64,000 bases of DNA from JBBQZO01 sp038207625 (lineage in GTDB: Bacteria; Pseudomonadota; Gammaproteobacteria; Burkholderiales; Burkholderiaceae_D). Shown here piece after piece: positions 1-8,402 of this stretch. How positions within the stretch are numbered: position 1 is the first letter of the stretch; every line of letters starts with the position of its first letter. Where the stretch lies: contig JBBQZO010000001.1 in the NCBI GenBank assembly GCA_038207625.1, positions 248,001 to 312,000 on the forward strand. Direction: 5' to 3'. A program made the position numbers and the translations under genes. The notes under the pieces were generated by a model. That model did no database searches. It was not told the DNA's origin and saw nothing but the letters and a program-made list of their open reading frames with translations.

Positions 1-1
1 T

Positions 2-376
2 GCAGGGGAAGTGTCCAACTATTCGCTCAGCTTCAGCGGGGACGCGATGGTGGGCAATTTTACCCACGGATATGCCGATTTGTCCGGGCTGGTGTATGAC
101 GTGGGCAGCGGCTTCATCGGCGACGGCAGCGGCGGGGCCGTCGAAGGCATGGCCAGCAACTGGGGCGGCGTGAGCGGCGTCGACTACGCCAGCGGACTGG
201 GGCCGACCGGCTTGGTCGGAGGGCGCGTCATCGACGTGGCGAGCGGCGCCACGTCAAGCACTGATCAACTGATCGTCGTCACGGCGGTGCCGGAGCCGGC
301 AGGCTGGGCGCTGATGTTCGGTGGGCTCGGCTTGCTCGCCGCGGTAAGCGTCAGCGCCCGCGCACGTCGCACCTGA
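2..376 (+). CDS. PEP-CTERM sorting domain protein, 5'-truncated by window edge
   Basis: Only the C-terminal part of this secreted protein is present; the frame stays open to the window edge, so the GTG at 11 need not be the start. The visible body is Gly/Ser/Ala-rich and ends with the tripartite PEP-CTERM signal: VPEPAGW, a hydrophobic stretch (ALMFGGLGLLAAVSV) and a basic tail (ARARRT). In this family the tail anchors the protein in the inner membrane until exosortase processing, usually in exopolysaccharide-producing bacteria. A second PEP-CTERM protein lies at 1850-2791. The function of the body is not recognisable. Confidence 0.75.
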   Translation, partial: AGEVSNYSLSFSGDAMVGNFTHGYADLSGLVYDVGSGFIGDGSGGAVEGMASNWGGVSGVDYASGLGPTGLVGGRVIDVASGATSSTDQLIVVTAVPEPAGWALMFGGLGLLAAVSVSARARRT

Positions 377-792
377 GGATGATCGCTGCGCGGTTCGGGT
401 GACGCGCCTGGATCGGGTCGCACGCCGGGCGGGCGATTGGCCTATGGTGCCAAGCGATAGCGCTGGCGCGTGTTCGCAGGCAAGTACGCAGGCAAATCAA
501 TGTTGTTGCGATACGTGGGATGGGTGGGGCCGATGCGGCCCCTGTCATGGCGCGCGCATCGAACCTGATCGGGGCGATGGCGCTGGGAGGTAGGGCGAAT
601 TTGGTGCCGGTCCTTGAGGCGACCGGCTCACCTGCTGAGTAGCGTAGCCACTGACACCTTCTCGGCGCTACGCCTTGCTCACACATACGCATCATAGCGG
701 GGGCAGCTGCGCCTGACTGTGCGCTAGCGCACGTGCGGCGCCACGTGGTGAGCGCGGCGGTGCGCGGTAAGCCCGGGCTTGCCCGGCCCGGT
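377..792. other. Convergent intergenic region, no gene recognised
   Basis: This spacer lies between the ends of two convergent genes. The open frames in it have no recognisable family and look like GC-driven frames. A 7-bp perfect hairpin (GCCGGTC at 606-612, GACCGGC at 621-627, 8-nt loop) could act as a weak terminator, but no T-run follows it on either strand. Confidence 0.5.
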
Positions 793-1500
793 TCAAAACA
801 GGACCTTGAGCAGTTGTTGCAGACGCCGTACGTCGATGAACATCATGCTGATCTCGGCGCTGGCAATGAACAGCGCGGTCTGAAACGCGGCCGGATAGCG
901 CTGCTGCAAGCGCGTGCACGGCCCGTCGTAGAGCGCGATGACGCGCGGCCTCGTCGCCAGAATAACGCTGGCGATACCCAGCAGTGCACCGGCGATGATG
1001 TCGGTCGGATAATGCAAGCCGAGATATACGCGCGGCAGTGCAATCAACAGCAGCGTATACAGAAAGACCGCGCAGCCGGCCGCGCGTGAGAGCAGGAAAA
1101 TGCCGGTGGCCAGCGCGAAAAACAGCGTCGCATGATCGCTGGGAAACGAGTTCCAGTCGTACAGCGATTGGGTTTCGCGCGCCGCCAGGCCGATGTAGTT
1201 GTGGAACGGCAGCGCCGGGTTGGCGAACGGACGCGGCTGGAATGGCGCGACATTGTTCACATAGCGGGCGATGACGACGGCCAGCAGGCATCCGAGCAGG
1301 CTGGCGATGATAATGCGCCGGTTGGGTGAACCGGGCGCTGGGTCGCGGAACCAAAAAAACCACAGCACGCCCATGACTGGCAAGCCTTTGAGCAGGTGAG
1401 CCGCTTCAATATACTGGACCAGCTGGTTGAAATGGGCCGAGACGGCGGTGAACTGGCCTAGCCAGCCGATGATCGCCAGATTGAATGGGTTGTTCCACAT
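793..1500 (-). CDS. PAP2-family membrane phosphatase
   Basis: A 235-residue integral membrane protein of the type 2 phosphatidic acid phosphatase family, which hydrolyses lipid or polyprenyl (pyro)phosphates at the inner membrane. The three motifs can be seen: a degenerate first motif ending in FQPRPF, the central PSDH motif (SFPSDHATLFFA) and the third motif RVYLGLHYPTD with the catalytic His and Asp. Several hydrophobic segments fit a multi-pass topology. The ATG at 1500 is preceded by AGGAG. Undecaprenyl-pyrophosphate recycling or lipid A modification are both possible; the sequence does not decide. It converges on the PEP-CTERM gene fragment at the window start. Confidence 0.85.
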   Translation of the reverse strand: MWNNPFNLAIIGWLGQFTAVSAHFNQLVQYIEAAHLLKGLPVMGVLWFFWFRDPAPGSPNRRIIIASLLGCLLAVVIARYVNNVAPFQPRPFANPALPFHNYIGLAARETQSLYDWNSFPSDHATLFFALATGIFLLSRAAGCAVFLYTLLLIALPRVYLGLHYPTDIIAGALLGIASVILATRPRVIALYDGPCTRLQQRYPAAFQTALFIASAEISMMFIDVRRLQQLLKVLF

Positions 1501-1849
1501 GCGGTCCTGCTCCTAAATGGTTCGATGAATCAATCAGTACTACTCGCCGGTCCGGTCCGGCCCTTAGCGTCCGCCGCGTGCGTGTCACGCCGGTAGCACG
1601 CGCGCGGGCAGCTGCGCCCTGTTGCCAGCAGATCTTAGTCAACGATGGCGGCGCGGTCAGTGCGGTAGCGCGCCCATACCCTGTCGGGAAATCTTACAAA
1701 CACGCTGTGCTGTACCGGAAAAATCGCCTAACTCATTCAATTCAAACGGAAAATTGAGCAGGCACAAATGCTGCGTGGTGAGCAGAATTGATGCGATCGC
1801 CATTCGCAACAAGCTATTCCCTGATTGTTCACGCCACCAAGGAGTCACC
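1501..1849. other. Divergent intergenic region
   Basis: 349 bp separate the divergent PAP2 and PEP-CTERM genes, so promoters for both should lie here. A ribosome-binding site (AAGGAG, about 1838-1843) serves the PEP-CTERM gene. The reading frame of that gene stays open upstream to 1622, but the RBS and signal peptide place the start at 1850. I see no other gene or convincing promoter hexamers. Confidence 0.5.
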
Positions 1850-2791
1850 ATGTCTAGCCTCAGCAAGCGCATGTTGCTTAACGCCGCCGCATGTTGCCTC
1901 GGCCTCGCGCTATTCGACAGCGCGCACGCCGATGCATCGGCCACCGCCATCCTCGATATCCACAACTTTCGCTTGCTGCACGCGAGCGGCGCGACCTACA
2001 ATCTGTCCGATTTCTCCATGCTCACGGGTACCAACGACGCCCACGCGACGGCGTCGCTGAACGGCGTATTCGCCAACGGTGCCCAGTCGCTCAGCATCCT
2101 GAGCGGCTCCACGCCGTCGGTCGCCCACCAGTGCGTCGGCATCGCCTGCCCGCCCAAGCCGGAAAACGACTTCACGCCGTTCGCCAGTCCGGCCCCGGTG
2201 CCGGGCGACTTCGGCTATGCCGATCAGGACATGAGCGGCAAGGCGATCGACATTGGTTCGAGCTTGGCGGGGGTGCATGCGCGCACCCGCGCCGACGCAT
2301 CCTTAACGATCGACGGCGTCGCCGCCGCCAACTCGGGCGTGGGCACATCGACTACGTTTGCGTTCAAGCTGGGCGCCAGCGACACCATGGCCGTCGCGTT
2401 CGACGCCACGCCGTACACGCAGGCCTACGTGTCGGCAGATGCGCTTGCCACGACCAATGCCAACGCCCGCATGTCATGGAGCATCAACATCTACGACCTG
2501 AACACGGGCGTCACGGTGCTGTCGTATCAGCCGTCGCAACTCAATGCGCTGGCCAACGTCAGTCTGACCGATGGCGCCCCCGGCATCCAGACACCCTACG
2601 CCTATCCAACCATGTTCAGCCTGGGTGCCACCTCGCTCTTTCTGAGCAGTAGCGACACCTATCAGGTGACAATCGACCAGAACACACTGGCCAATGTCGT
2701 CGTCAGCGTCCCTGAACCGTCGCAATTGCTGATGCTTGGACTCGGCCTTGGACTGTGCACGGCGATGCTGGCGATTCGACGGCGCGCCTAA
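1850..2791 (+). CDS. PEP-CTERM sorting domain protein
   Basis: A 313-residue exported protein. The ATG at 1850 follows AAGGAG and opens a signal peptide (MSSLSKRMLLNAAACCLGLA, cut near SAHADA). The mature body is rich in Ala, Ser and Thr with alternating hydrophobic residues, as expected for a beta-rich extracellular domain. It ends with the PEP-CTERM signal VPEPSQL, a hydrophobic helix and IRRRA. A C-V-GIACPP segment near residues 100-107 could form a disulfide. The family knowledge is that exosortase recognises such tails; the body itself is not recognised. It follows a divergent PAP2 gene and precedes a prepilin gene. Confidence 0.85.
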   Translation: MSSLSKRMLLNAAACCLGLALFDSAHADASATAILDIHNFRLLHASGATYNLSDFSMLTGTNDAHATASLNGVFANGAQSLSILSGSTPSVAHQCVGIACPPKPENDFTPFASPAPVPGDFGYADQDMSGKAIDIGSSLAGVHARTRADASLTIDGVAAANSGVGTSTTFAFKLGASDTMAVAFDATPYTQAYVSADALATTNANARMSWSINIYDLNTGVTVLSYQPSQLNALANVSLTDGAPGIQTPYAYPTMFSLGATSLFLSSSDTYQVTIDQNTLANVVVSVPEPSQLLMLGLGLGLCTAMLAIRRRA

Positions 2792-2998
2792 GCGCCAGGA
2801 ATGCTGTAACTCCATGTCACCTATATAAGAAAACTGCCAGTCGTTGTGATCCATATCAAAAATATCGGCACATAGGGGCGCACGTTTGGCGTTTACCTGT
2901 ACTCTGCGGCACTATTTGAGTACACTTTACTGAGGGAATTAATTCACAAGTTTCCTTCGAGCATGACACAAGTAAATCTATTGACATAGGAGTACGGG

Positions 2999-3463
2999 AT
3001 GCGAAGCACAAAATTTCAAAGTACACAACAAGCCGGTTTCACCTTAATTGAGTTGATCGTCGTGATTGTGATTCTCGGCATTTTGGCTGCAACCGCGATA
3101 CCCCGTTTCCTGGATACCTCGCAGTCCGCGCGCTACGCCAAGCTCAACGCTGGCCTTGGCGCGGTCAAGGCGGCAGCCGCGCTGGCGCACGCCGGCTGGG
3201 TCGCGGCCGGCACCTCGCCGGCCGCCGTTTCCATGGAAGGCAGCAATAACGTCGCCATGGACACCACTGCAGGCTATCCGACCGTCGTGGGGATTGTGGT
3301 CGCCGCCGGTGGCCTTTCGGACTATACGACGCCGGTCGTGGCCAGTCAGGTGGTCACGATTTCGACCGATTCGGGTCACACCGGCTGCAGTTTCTCGTAC
3401 ACGGCGCCGACCGCCGCCAACACCCCACCGACCTACTCGATCGTCGCCCAAACAGCCTGCTGA
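2999..3463 (+). CDS. Type IV prepilin-like protein
   Basis: A 154-residue prepilin. After a short basic leader ending in Gly, the cleavage site GFTLIELIVVIVILGILAA (from about residue 13) has the conserved Phe at mature position 1 and Glu at position 5, followed by the hydrophobic alpha1 helix and the usual AIPRF segment. A C-terminal Cys pair (GCSFSY and the last residue C) would form the D-region disulfide loop. Length and architecture fit a MSHA/PilA-like major or minor pilin; prepilin peptidase and assembly genes are not in the window. AGGAG at about 2988-2992 supports the ATG at 2999. Confidence 0.9.
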   Translation: MRSTKFQSTQQAGFTLIELIVVIVILGILAATAIPRFLDTSQSARYAKLNAGLGAVKAAAALAHAGWVAAGTSPAAVSMEGSNNVAMDTTAGYPTVVGIVVAAGGLSDYTTPVVASQVVTISTDSGHTGCSFSYTAPTAANTPPTYSIVAQTAC

Positions 3464-3739
3464 TCGGTGCCGGCGCCGCCGTTGCGAGACGGCGCCGTCC
3501 GGTCATTGCCGCGGTTTGCCCCCGCGTGCCAGCGGTGCACGTTCGCGCTGTTCCGTCCGCTTCATCCTTCCCAGTTTCCGCCGCCCATCGGGCACCGCGA
3601 TGCGCGCGCCGCGCCCGCCCGGTCTCCCGGCTGCTGCCACGGCGCCAGCGTTGTCACAAATATCGGCCGATGCGCATCAGCGTGAGCGCCTGGTGATATA
3701 CAATCCGCCCCACTTGTCATTGCACATCAAGGACGCGGG

Positions 3740-4759
3740 ATGGAGACGGCTGGCTTAACGTATGGCTCGGACCCGTCCGGGCTGGTGTGGGGATTTCTGT
3801 TCGGCCGCACGGCGCAGGCCGAGCCGATCGATGCGGCGCAGGCGCGCGCATGGCTGGCCGACCCGAACGGGCGCGCTGCCGGGCAGTTCATCTGGCTGCA
3901 TTTCAATCTGTCCAACGCGGCCAGCGAGAAGTGGCTCAAGAGCCACACCCGCCTCGCTGAAGAGTTCTACGAAACGCTGCACCAGGGCTCGCGCTCGACC
4001 CGCATCGAGCTGGCCGACGACACGCTGATCGCCGTCGTCAATGATGTGCGCCACGATTTTTCCTTTGAAGCATCCGACATCTCCACGCTGTGGGCCAATG
4101 TCGCGCGCGAGCTGGTGGTCACGGCGCGGCGCGCGCCGCTGCAATCGATCGAGCGGCTGCGCCAGGCGGTGCGCACGGGCGAGCCGATCCGCTCGCCCGT
4201 CGAACTGCTGATCCACCTGCTGCGCGACCAGGCCGATGTGCTGGTAAAAATCGTGCGCGACGCCGTCACGCGGGTCGACGACATCGAGGACAAATTGCTG
4301 GCCGGACGCGTCACCAGCAAGCGCGAAGACCTGGGCGCGCTGCGGCGCGTGCTGGTGCGCCTGCAGCGCCTGATGGCACCCGAGCCGGCGGCGCTGTTTC
4401 GCCTGCTGCAGCGCCCGCCCGGCTGGGTGGCCGAGATCGACAACGCCGAGCTGCGCCAGTCGACCGAGGAATTTTCCGTGGTGTTGAGCGACATGGCATC
4501 GCTGCAGGAACGCATCCGCCTGCTGCAGGAGGAAATCGCCGCGCGCGTGAACGAAGAAAACAGCCGCAGCCTGTTCGTGTTGACCATCGTCACCGTGCTG
4601 GCCTTGCCGATCAATATCATCGCCGGCCTGCTGGGCATGAACGTGGGCGGCATTCCGCTGTCGCAGCACCCGTCGGGCTTCTGGATCATCGTCGCCATCA
4701 TCACCAGCTTCACCGTCGTGGCCGGTTATCTGGTGGTGCGCATCCAGAAAAACAGCTGA
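3740..4759 (+). CDS. zntB: CorA-family transporter, ZntB-like
   Basis: A 339-residue protein of the CorA/ZntB family of pentameric divalent-cation transporters. A large cytoplasmic N-terminal domain with long alpha helices (roughly residues 150-280, partly coiled coil) precedes two membrane helices near residues 281-300 and 311-333. The signature Gly-Met-Asn sits at 299-301, followed by VGGIP, the variant typical of the ZntB branch rather than Mg-specific CorA. The positively charged C-terminus (VRIQKNS) fits the family. Metal specificity (Zn efflux or uptake) cannot be read from sequence. It appears monocistronic; the following ABC operon has its own promoter. Confidence 0.85.
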   Translation: METAGLTYGSDPSGLVWGFLFGRTAQAEPIDAAQARAWLADPNGRAAGQFIWLHFNLSNAASEKWLKSHTRLAEEFYETLHQGSRSTRIELADDTLIAVVNDVRHDFSFEASDISTLWANVARELVVTARRAPLQSIERLRQAVRTGEPIRSPVELLIHLLRDQADVLVKIVRDAVTRVDDIEDKLLAGRVTSKREDLGALRRVLVRLQRLMAPEPAALFRLLQRPPGWVAEIDNAELRQSTEEFSVVLSDMASLQERIRLLQEEIAARVNEENSRSLFVLTIVTVLALPINIIAGLLGMNVGGIPLSQHPSGFWIIVAIITSFTVVAGYLVVRIQKNS

Positions 4760-4769
4760 GCGGGCAGCG

Positions 4770-4811
4770 CTGTTCGATACTGAACAGTGCTCTCTGTTCG
4801 CATGCGGACAG
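4770..4811. promoter_or_regulatory. Four phased CTGTTC/GAACAG half-sites, probable enhancer array
   Basis: The half-sites are CTGTTC 4770-4775, GAACAG 4782-4787, CTGTTC 4794-4799 and GGACAG 4806-4811 (one mismatch). Each is separated by 6 bp, so the pattern is a strict 12-bp period of alternating orientation, giving two inverted repeats CTGTTC-N6-GAACAG. The array centre is about 108 bp upstream of the inferred start of the sigma-54 promoter at 4871-4887, where bacterial enhancer-binding proteins normally bind. The first pair also forms a 10-bp stem (4766-4775/4782-4791), so a hairpin role for zntB mRNA is an alternative. Confidence 0.7.
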
Positions 4812-4870
4812 TCGCTGGCGCGCCACCGGTCGCGCCCCGCCAAGTGCTTGATTCGATGGCGCGTCCAGCC

Positions 4871-4887
4871 TTGGCACGGGGCTTGCT
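4871..4887 (+). promoter_or_regulatory. Sigma-54 (-24/-12) promoter of ABC operon
   Basis: TTGGCACG (4871-4878) and TTGCT (4883-4887) match the RpoN consensus TGGCACG-N4-TTGCW exactly, with five bases between TGGCAC and TTGC. Transcription would start near 4898 and give a 5' leader of about 70 nt before the ATG at 4967. This rules out the longer reading frame from 4787 as the protein start, because that frame begins upstream of the promoter. Confidence 0.85.
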
Positions 4888-4966
4888 CTCTGGACTGACA
4901 GGAGCGCCCCGATCGCCGCATGCGCGACACGCCACACGGGCGGCAACCTCAACGACGAGACGCACA

Positions 4967-7384
4967 ATGACAATCAGGGACTTTCGGCTGGGCTGGCGCC
5001 TGCTGATCCAACAACCAGGCTATTCGCTGATGATGATCGCCGGTCAGGCGATTGGCTTCGCGGTGTTTCTGTTGGTGCTGGTGTTTGCCAACTACAGTTT
5101 CAACTACAACTCGAGCGTGCCCAAGCTGGCCGAGGTGTCGGTACTCAAGCTGCGCCCGAACTGGGGCGAGGGCTTCTGGAGCGAGGTGGCGCCGCTGCCC
5201 CTGCGCGACACCTTGGCGCACAGCGGCGTGCCGCTGCAGGCGACCAACGTGCTCGAGCTGAGCACGGCGATGCGGGTCGGCCAGAGCGTGCAGGAAGTCA
5301 CACTGAGCCTGGTCGACGCCGATTTTGGCGCCGTGTTCGGGCTGGCCGCGCGCGAGGGCGATCTGGCGCTCGCCTTGCTGCGCCCGGACACGCTGGCGCT
5401 AAGTAGCGAAACGGCCAAAAAACTGTTCGGCCACGCGCAGGCGCTGGGCCAGACGGTGCATATCAACGGCGCGCCTTTCCAAGTCGCCGCCGTGCTCGAC
5501 GAGCCGGCCGACGACAGCTCGGTCAAGTTCCAGGCGCTGGCCGGACGCGCCAGCGCGGCCTGGAGCGAGACCGAGCGCACCAAAGCGAACGCGCTGTGGA
5601 GCTACTACGAAGACGGCGTCGAAGGCTCAGTGAGCAACCGCATCTTCGTGCGTACGCCGGGCGGCGCCCAGCGCGCGCAACTGGCCGCGCTGCTGGTCGA
5701 CAGTGTCGAACACTCGCCGCTGCGCGCGCACCTGACGTCGAAACAGCTGACCGCGCTGGGATCGAACAAGCTGCTCGACATCACGCTGGGGCCATTGGCC
5801 GAGTCGTATCTGGACGATCAGGCGCGCATGAACAGTGGCCCGAAAGGCGACCGCACCGCCACCTTCATGATGATCGCCGTGGCGCTGCTGATTCTGCTGC
5901 TCACGGTGGGCAATTACGTCAGCCTGGCCACCATCCGCACCATTGCGCGCCAGCGCGAAATGGCGATCCGCAAGGTGATGGGCGTGTCCGGCCAGCGTCT
6001 GGTGGCGCAGATGCTGGCCGAATCGATGCTGGTGGCGCTGCTGGCCGCCGCGCTGGGCATGCTGCTGGCGTGGTTGCTGCTGCCAGCCTGGTCGAGCATG
6101 ACCGGGCTGCAGATGGCCAGCGTACTGACGCCGCGCGACTGGGTCGGTTTGCTGTTGGTCGGGCTGGCCATGGGCCTGATGGTCGGCCTGGGCGCCGGCC
6201 TCAATCCGGCCTGGACGGCCTTGAAAATGCGCATGCTCGACGTGCTGGGCGGGCGCGGCAACAGCGAAACCACCGGCGCGCTGTTGCTGCGCCGGATCGT
6301 GACGGTGCTGCAGTTCGCCATCGTGATGTTCGCCACCGGGATGATCGTCACCATCGCGTGGCAGATCGGGTTTTTGAAGCGCATCGATTTCGGCTATCAG
6401 ATCGACGCGCTGCTGGACGTGCGCGTGCCGCCCGACATGACGCGCTTTGAGCTCACGCGCTTTCGCGACGCGCTGGCGCGCCAGCCCGGCATCGCCGGCG
6501 TGGCCGCCGGCAGCCCCGGCGCGGCCAACACCGAACTGCGCGACGCCCACGGCCAGGCGGTGCAACTGGGCGTGCTGCGCGTGACGCCCGAGTATTTTGC
6601 CACGCTGGGCCTGGCGGCCAGCCTGGGACGCGTGTTCGACCCGCGCCTCGACCCGCCCGAGCAGGCCGACGTGATCGTCGTCAACGCGCTGGCGACGGCC
6701 AAACTCGGCTTCGCCAGTCCGGCCGCCGCGCTGGGCCAGTTGGTCAGCCTGCAGGGCCGGCCGGTGCGCATCGTCGGCATCAGCCGCGACGTGGGACGGG
6801 GTTTCTATCACGGGCCGACCCGCGCGCGGGTGTACCAGATCGATCCGCTGCCCAGCCGGATCTACGTCAACGGCGGCGCCGACCTGACTGCCGCCAAGGC
6901 CAGCATCGAAACGCTCTGGCATGCGCAGTTCCCGAACCGCTACCTGTACCTGAGCCGCGAACGCAGCGAGCAGGACCTCAACGCCAGCGGCCCGCTGGAG
7001 ATCCTCAACGTCTGCATCCTGGTCGCCTTCATCATGGTGCCGCTGGCGGTGATCAGCATCTACATCCTGTCGGCCCACGCGGTGCAGCGGCGCGCGCGCG
7101 AAATCGTGCTGCGCAAGCTGCACGGCGCCGGGCGCGACGACATCGCGCGTCTGCTGGGACGCGAGTTCCTCGCGCTGATCGCGTTTGCCGCCGTGCTCGG
7201 GCTGCCACCGGCGTATCTGGTGGGACGCCTGTTCATCGAACAGTTCGCCGAGCAGGCCGCGATCGGCGTGTGGAATCTGGTCGCCGCGTTCGGCGGCGCC
7301 GTGCTGGTGGCGCTGCTGGCCAGTACCCGCCACACGCTGATCGCCACCCGCATGTCGCCCGCCAACGCACTGCGCGACGCCTAG
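4967..7384 (+). CDS. FtsX/MacB-like ABC transporter permease (duplicated core)
   Basis: An 805-residue membrane protein with two MacB-type permease units. The N-terminus (WRLLIQQPGYSLMMIAGQAI) carries the first helix, followed by a periplasmic core, then three helices with the FtsX-like motif RTIARQREMAIRKVMGVSGQ, and a second repeat ending with VQRRAREIVLRKLHGAGRDD. Such permeases do mechanotransmission or lipoprotein/peptide export rather than classical channel transport. The ATP-binding subunit follows 49 bp downstream. The ATG at 4967 lies just downstream of the sigma-54 promoter; no strong RBS is visible. No HlyD/MacA-type adaptor is encoded nearby. Confidence 0.85.
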   Translation: MTIRDFRLGWRLLIQQPGYSLMMIAGQAIGFAVFLLVLVFANYSFNYNSSVPKLAEVSVLKLRPNWGEGFWSEVAPLPLRDTLAHSGVPLQATNVLELSTAMRVGQSVQEVTLSLVDADFGAVFGLAAREGDLALALLRPDTLALSSETAKKLFGHAQALGQTVHINGAPFQVAAVLDEPADDSSVKFQALAGRASAAWSETERTKANALWSYYEDGVEGSVSNRIFVRTPGGAQRAQLAALLVDSVEHSPLRAHLTSKQLTALGSNKLLDITLGPLAESYLDDQARMNSGPKGDRTATFMMIAVALLILLLTVGNYVSLATIRTIARQREMAIRKVMGVSGQRLVAQMLAESMLVALLAAALGMLLAWLLLPAWSSMTGLQMASVLTPRDWVGLLLVGLAMGLMVGLGAGLNPAWTALKMRMLDVLGGRGNSETTGALLLRRIVTVLQFAIVMFATGMIVTIAWQIGFLKRIDFGYQIDALLDVRVPPDMTRFELTRFRDALARQPGIAGVAAGSPGAANTELRDAHGQAVQLGVLRVTPEYFATLGLAASLGRVFDPRLDPPEQADVIVVNALATAKLGFASPAAALGQLVSLQGRPVRIVGISRDVGRGFYHGPTRARVYQIDPLPSRIYVNGGADLTAAKASIETLWHAQFPNRYLYLSRERSEQDLNASGPLEILNVCILVAFIMVPLAVISIYILSAHAVQRRAREIVLRKLHGAGRDDIARLLGREFLALIAFAAVLGLPPAYLVGRLFIEQFAEQAAIGVWNLVAAFGGAVLVALLASTRHTLIATRMSPANALRDA

Positions 7385-7433
7385 CGCGGCGCGCCGATTA
7401 TCCGCATTCAACGCATCAACGAAAGGCAGCATC

Positions 7434-8117
7434 ATGCTCAAGCTAGTCAATGTCAGCAAAATTCACCAGGCCGGCGAAGTCCAGACCCGGGCGCTCGACC
7501 GGATCGACCTGGAAATCGACGCCGGCGAATACGTCGCCATCACCGGCCCGTCCGGCTGCGGCAAGTCGACGCTGCTCAGTTTGCTCGGCCTGCTCGACGT
7601 GCCCAGCGAAGGCGAGTTCTGGTTCGACAAGCAGAACATCGCCGGCTGGAGCGAAGCCAGACTGAATGCGCTGCGGCGCGGGCGCATCGGCTTCATCTTC
7701 CAGAGTTTTAATCTGATTGAGGAATTGTCGGTGTTCGAAAACGTCGAACTGGCGCTCGAATACACCGGCACGCCGGCCAAGGAACGGCGCGAGCGGGTCG
7801 GCGCGATGCTGGAAAAACTGGGCATCGCGCACCGCGCCAAACATCGCCCGTCGCAACTGTCGGGCGGCCAGCAACAGCGCGTGGCGATCGCGCGCGCGCT
7901 GGTGGCCGGCCCCGCGATGCTGCTCGCTGATGAACCGACCGGCAACCTCGACACGGCGCACGGCGACGAGGTGATGCGCCTGCTGCGCACCATCAACGCC
8001 GAAGGCACCACGGTGGTGATGGTGACGCACTCGCCCAGCCACGCGGCGCAGGCCAGCCGCACGCTGCATCTGCTGGACGGGCGCATCGTGGTCGATGCGC
8101 TGCAAGCAGCGGCGTAA
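7434..8117 (+). CDS. ABC transporter ATP-binding protein, LolD/MacB type
   Basis: A 227-residue nucleotide-binding subunit. Walker A is GPSGCGKST (38-46), the Q-loop is in IFQSFNLIEELSV, the signature is LSGGQQQRVAIARAL, Walker B is MLLADEP with the catalytic Glu, and the switch His is in VMVTHS. The TGNLD motif after Walker B is typical of the MacB/LolD/FtsE group, which pairs with FtsX-like permeases such as the one just upstream. It should energise that permease at the inner membrane. AAAGGCAG precedes the ATG. Confidence 0.93.
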   Translation: MLKLVNVSKIHQAGEVQTRALDRIDLEIDAGEYVAITGPSGCGKSTLLSLLGLLDVPSEGEFWFDKQNIAGWSEARLNALRRGRIGFIFQSFNLIEELSVFENVELALEYTGTPAKERRERVGAMLEKLGIAHRAKHRPSQLSGGQQQRVAIARALVAGPAMLLADEPTGNLDTAHGDEVMRLLRTINAEGTTVVMVTHSPSHAAQASRTLHLLDGRIVVDALQAAA

Positions 8118-8170
8118 CGCCGGCATGCCCGCGCCGTCCGCCCGCGCACTGCGCGCCCGTGCCCGCACGG

Positions 8171-8224
8171 GCACCTGCACCTGCACCTGCACCTGCACCT
8201 GCACCTGCACCTGCACCTGCACCT
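8171..8224 (+). repeat. (GCACCT)9 hexanucleotide repeat
   Basis: Nine perfect copies of GCACCT lie in the 285-bp spacer between the ATPase and the third ABC gene, with imperfect GCACC-type units continuing to about 8260. All three forward frames are free of stops across the block, and the frame of the downstream permease is open right back to the ATPase stop. The repeat could expand or contract by slippage and alter the spacer. Confidence 0.9.
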
Positions 8225-8402
8225 GCACTCGCCCCCGCACCGGCACCTGCACGCGTGTCCGTTCCGCTGCGCCGGGGCGTCCACTGCGCACAGGCACTCG
8301 AGCCGCCGCACGGGCGCGCCCGCTGCGCACCTGCACCCGCGTCGCCGCGCGGGCGCGCGGGCTACGCATCCGCACTGCGTCGCAGGCGCGCGCGTTGAGC
8401 GC

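Noticed and set aside
4766..4791. A rho-independent terminator after zntB.
   Set aside because: The stem is good but no T-run follows, and the half-site periodicity with a sigma-54 promoter explains it better; a double role remains possible.
4787..4966. The upstream 60-codon extension of the FtsX-like permease.
   Set aside because: It begins inside the palindromic array and upstream of the sigma-54 promoter, and has no hydrophobic or conserved pattern.
5627..7459. A 610-codon frame antisense to the ABC permease.
   Set aside because: Composition is Gln/His/Arg-rich with no recognisable domain; the permease on the plus strand explains the sequence.
8118..8402. A possible protein from the spacer with (PA)n or (HL)n repeats.
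   Set aside because: All three frames are open only because the tract lacks stop triplets; no start with an RBS is seen.
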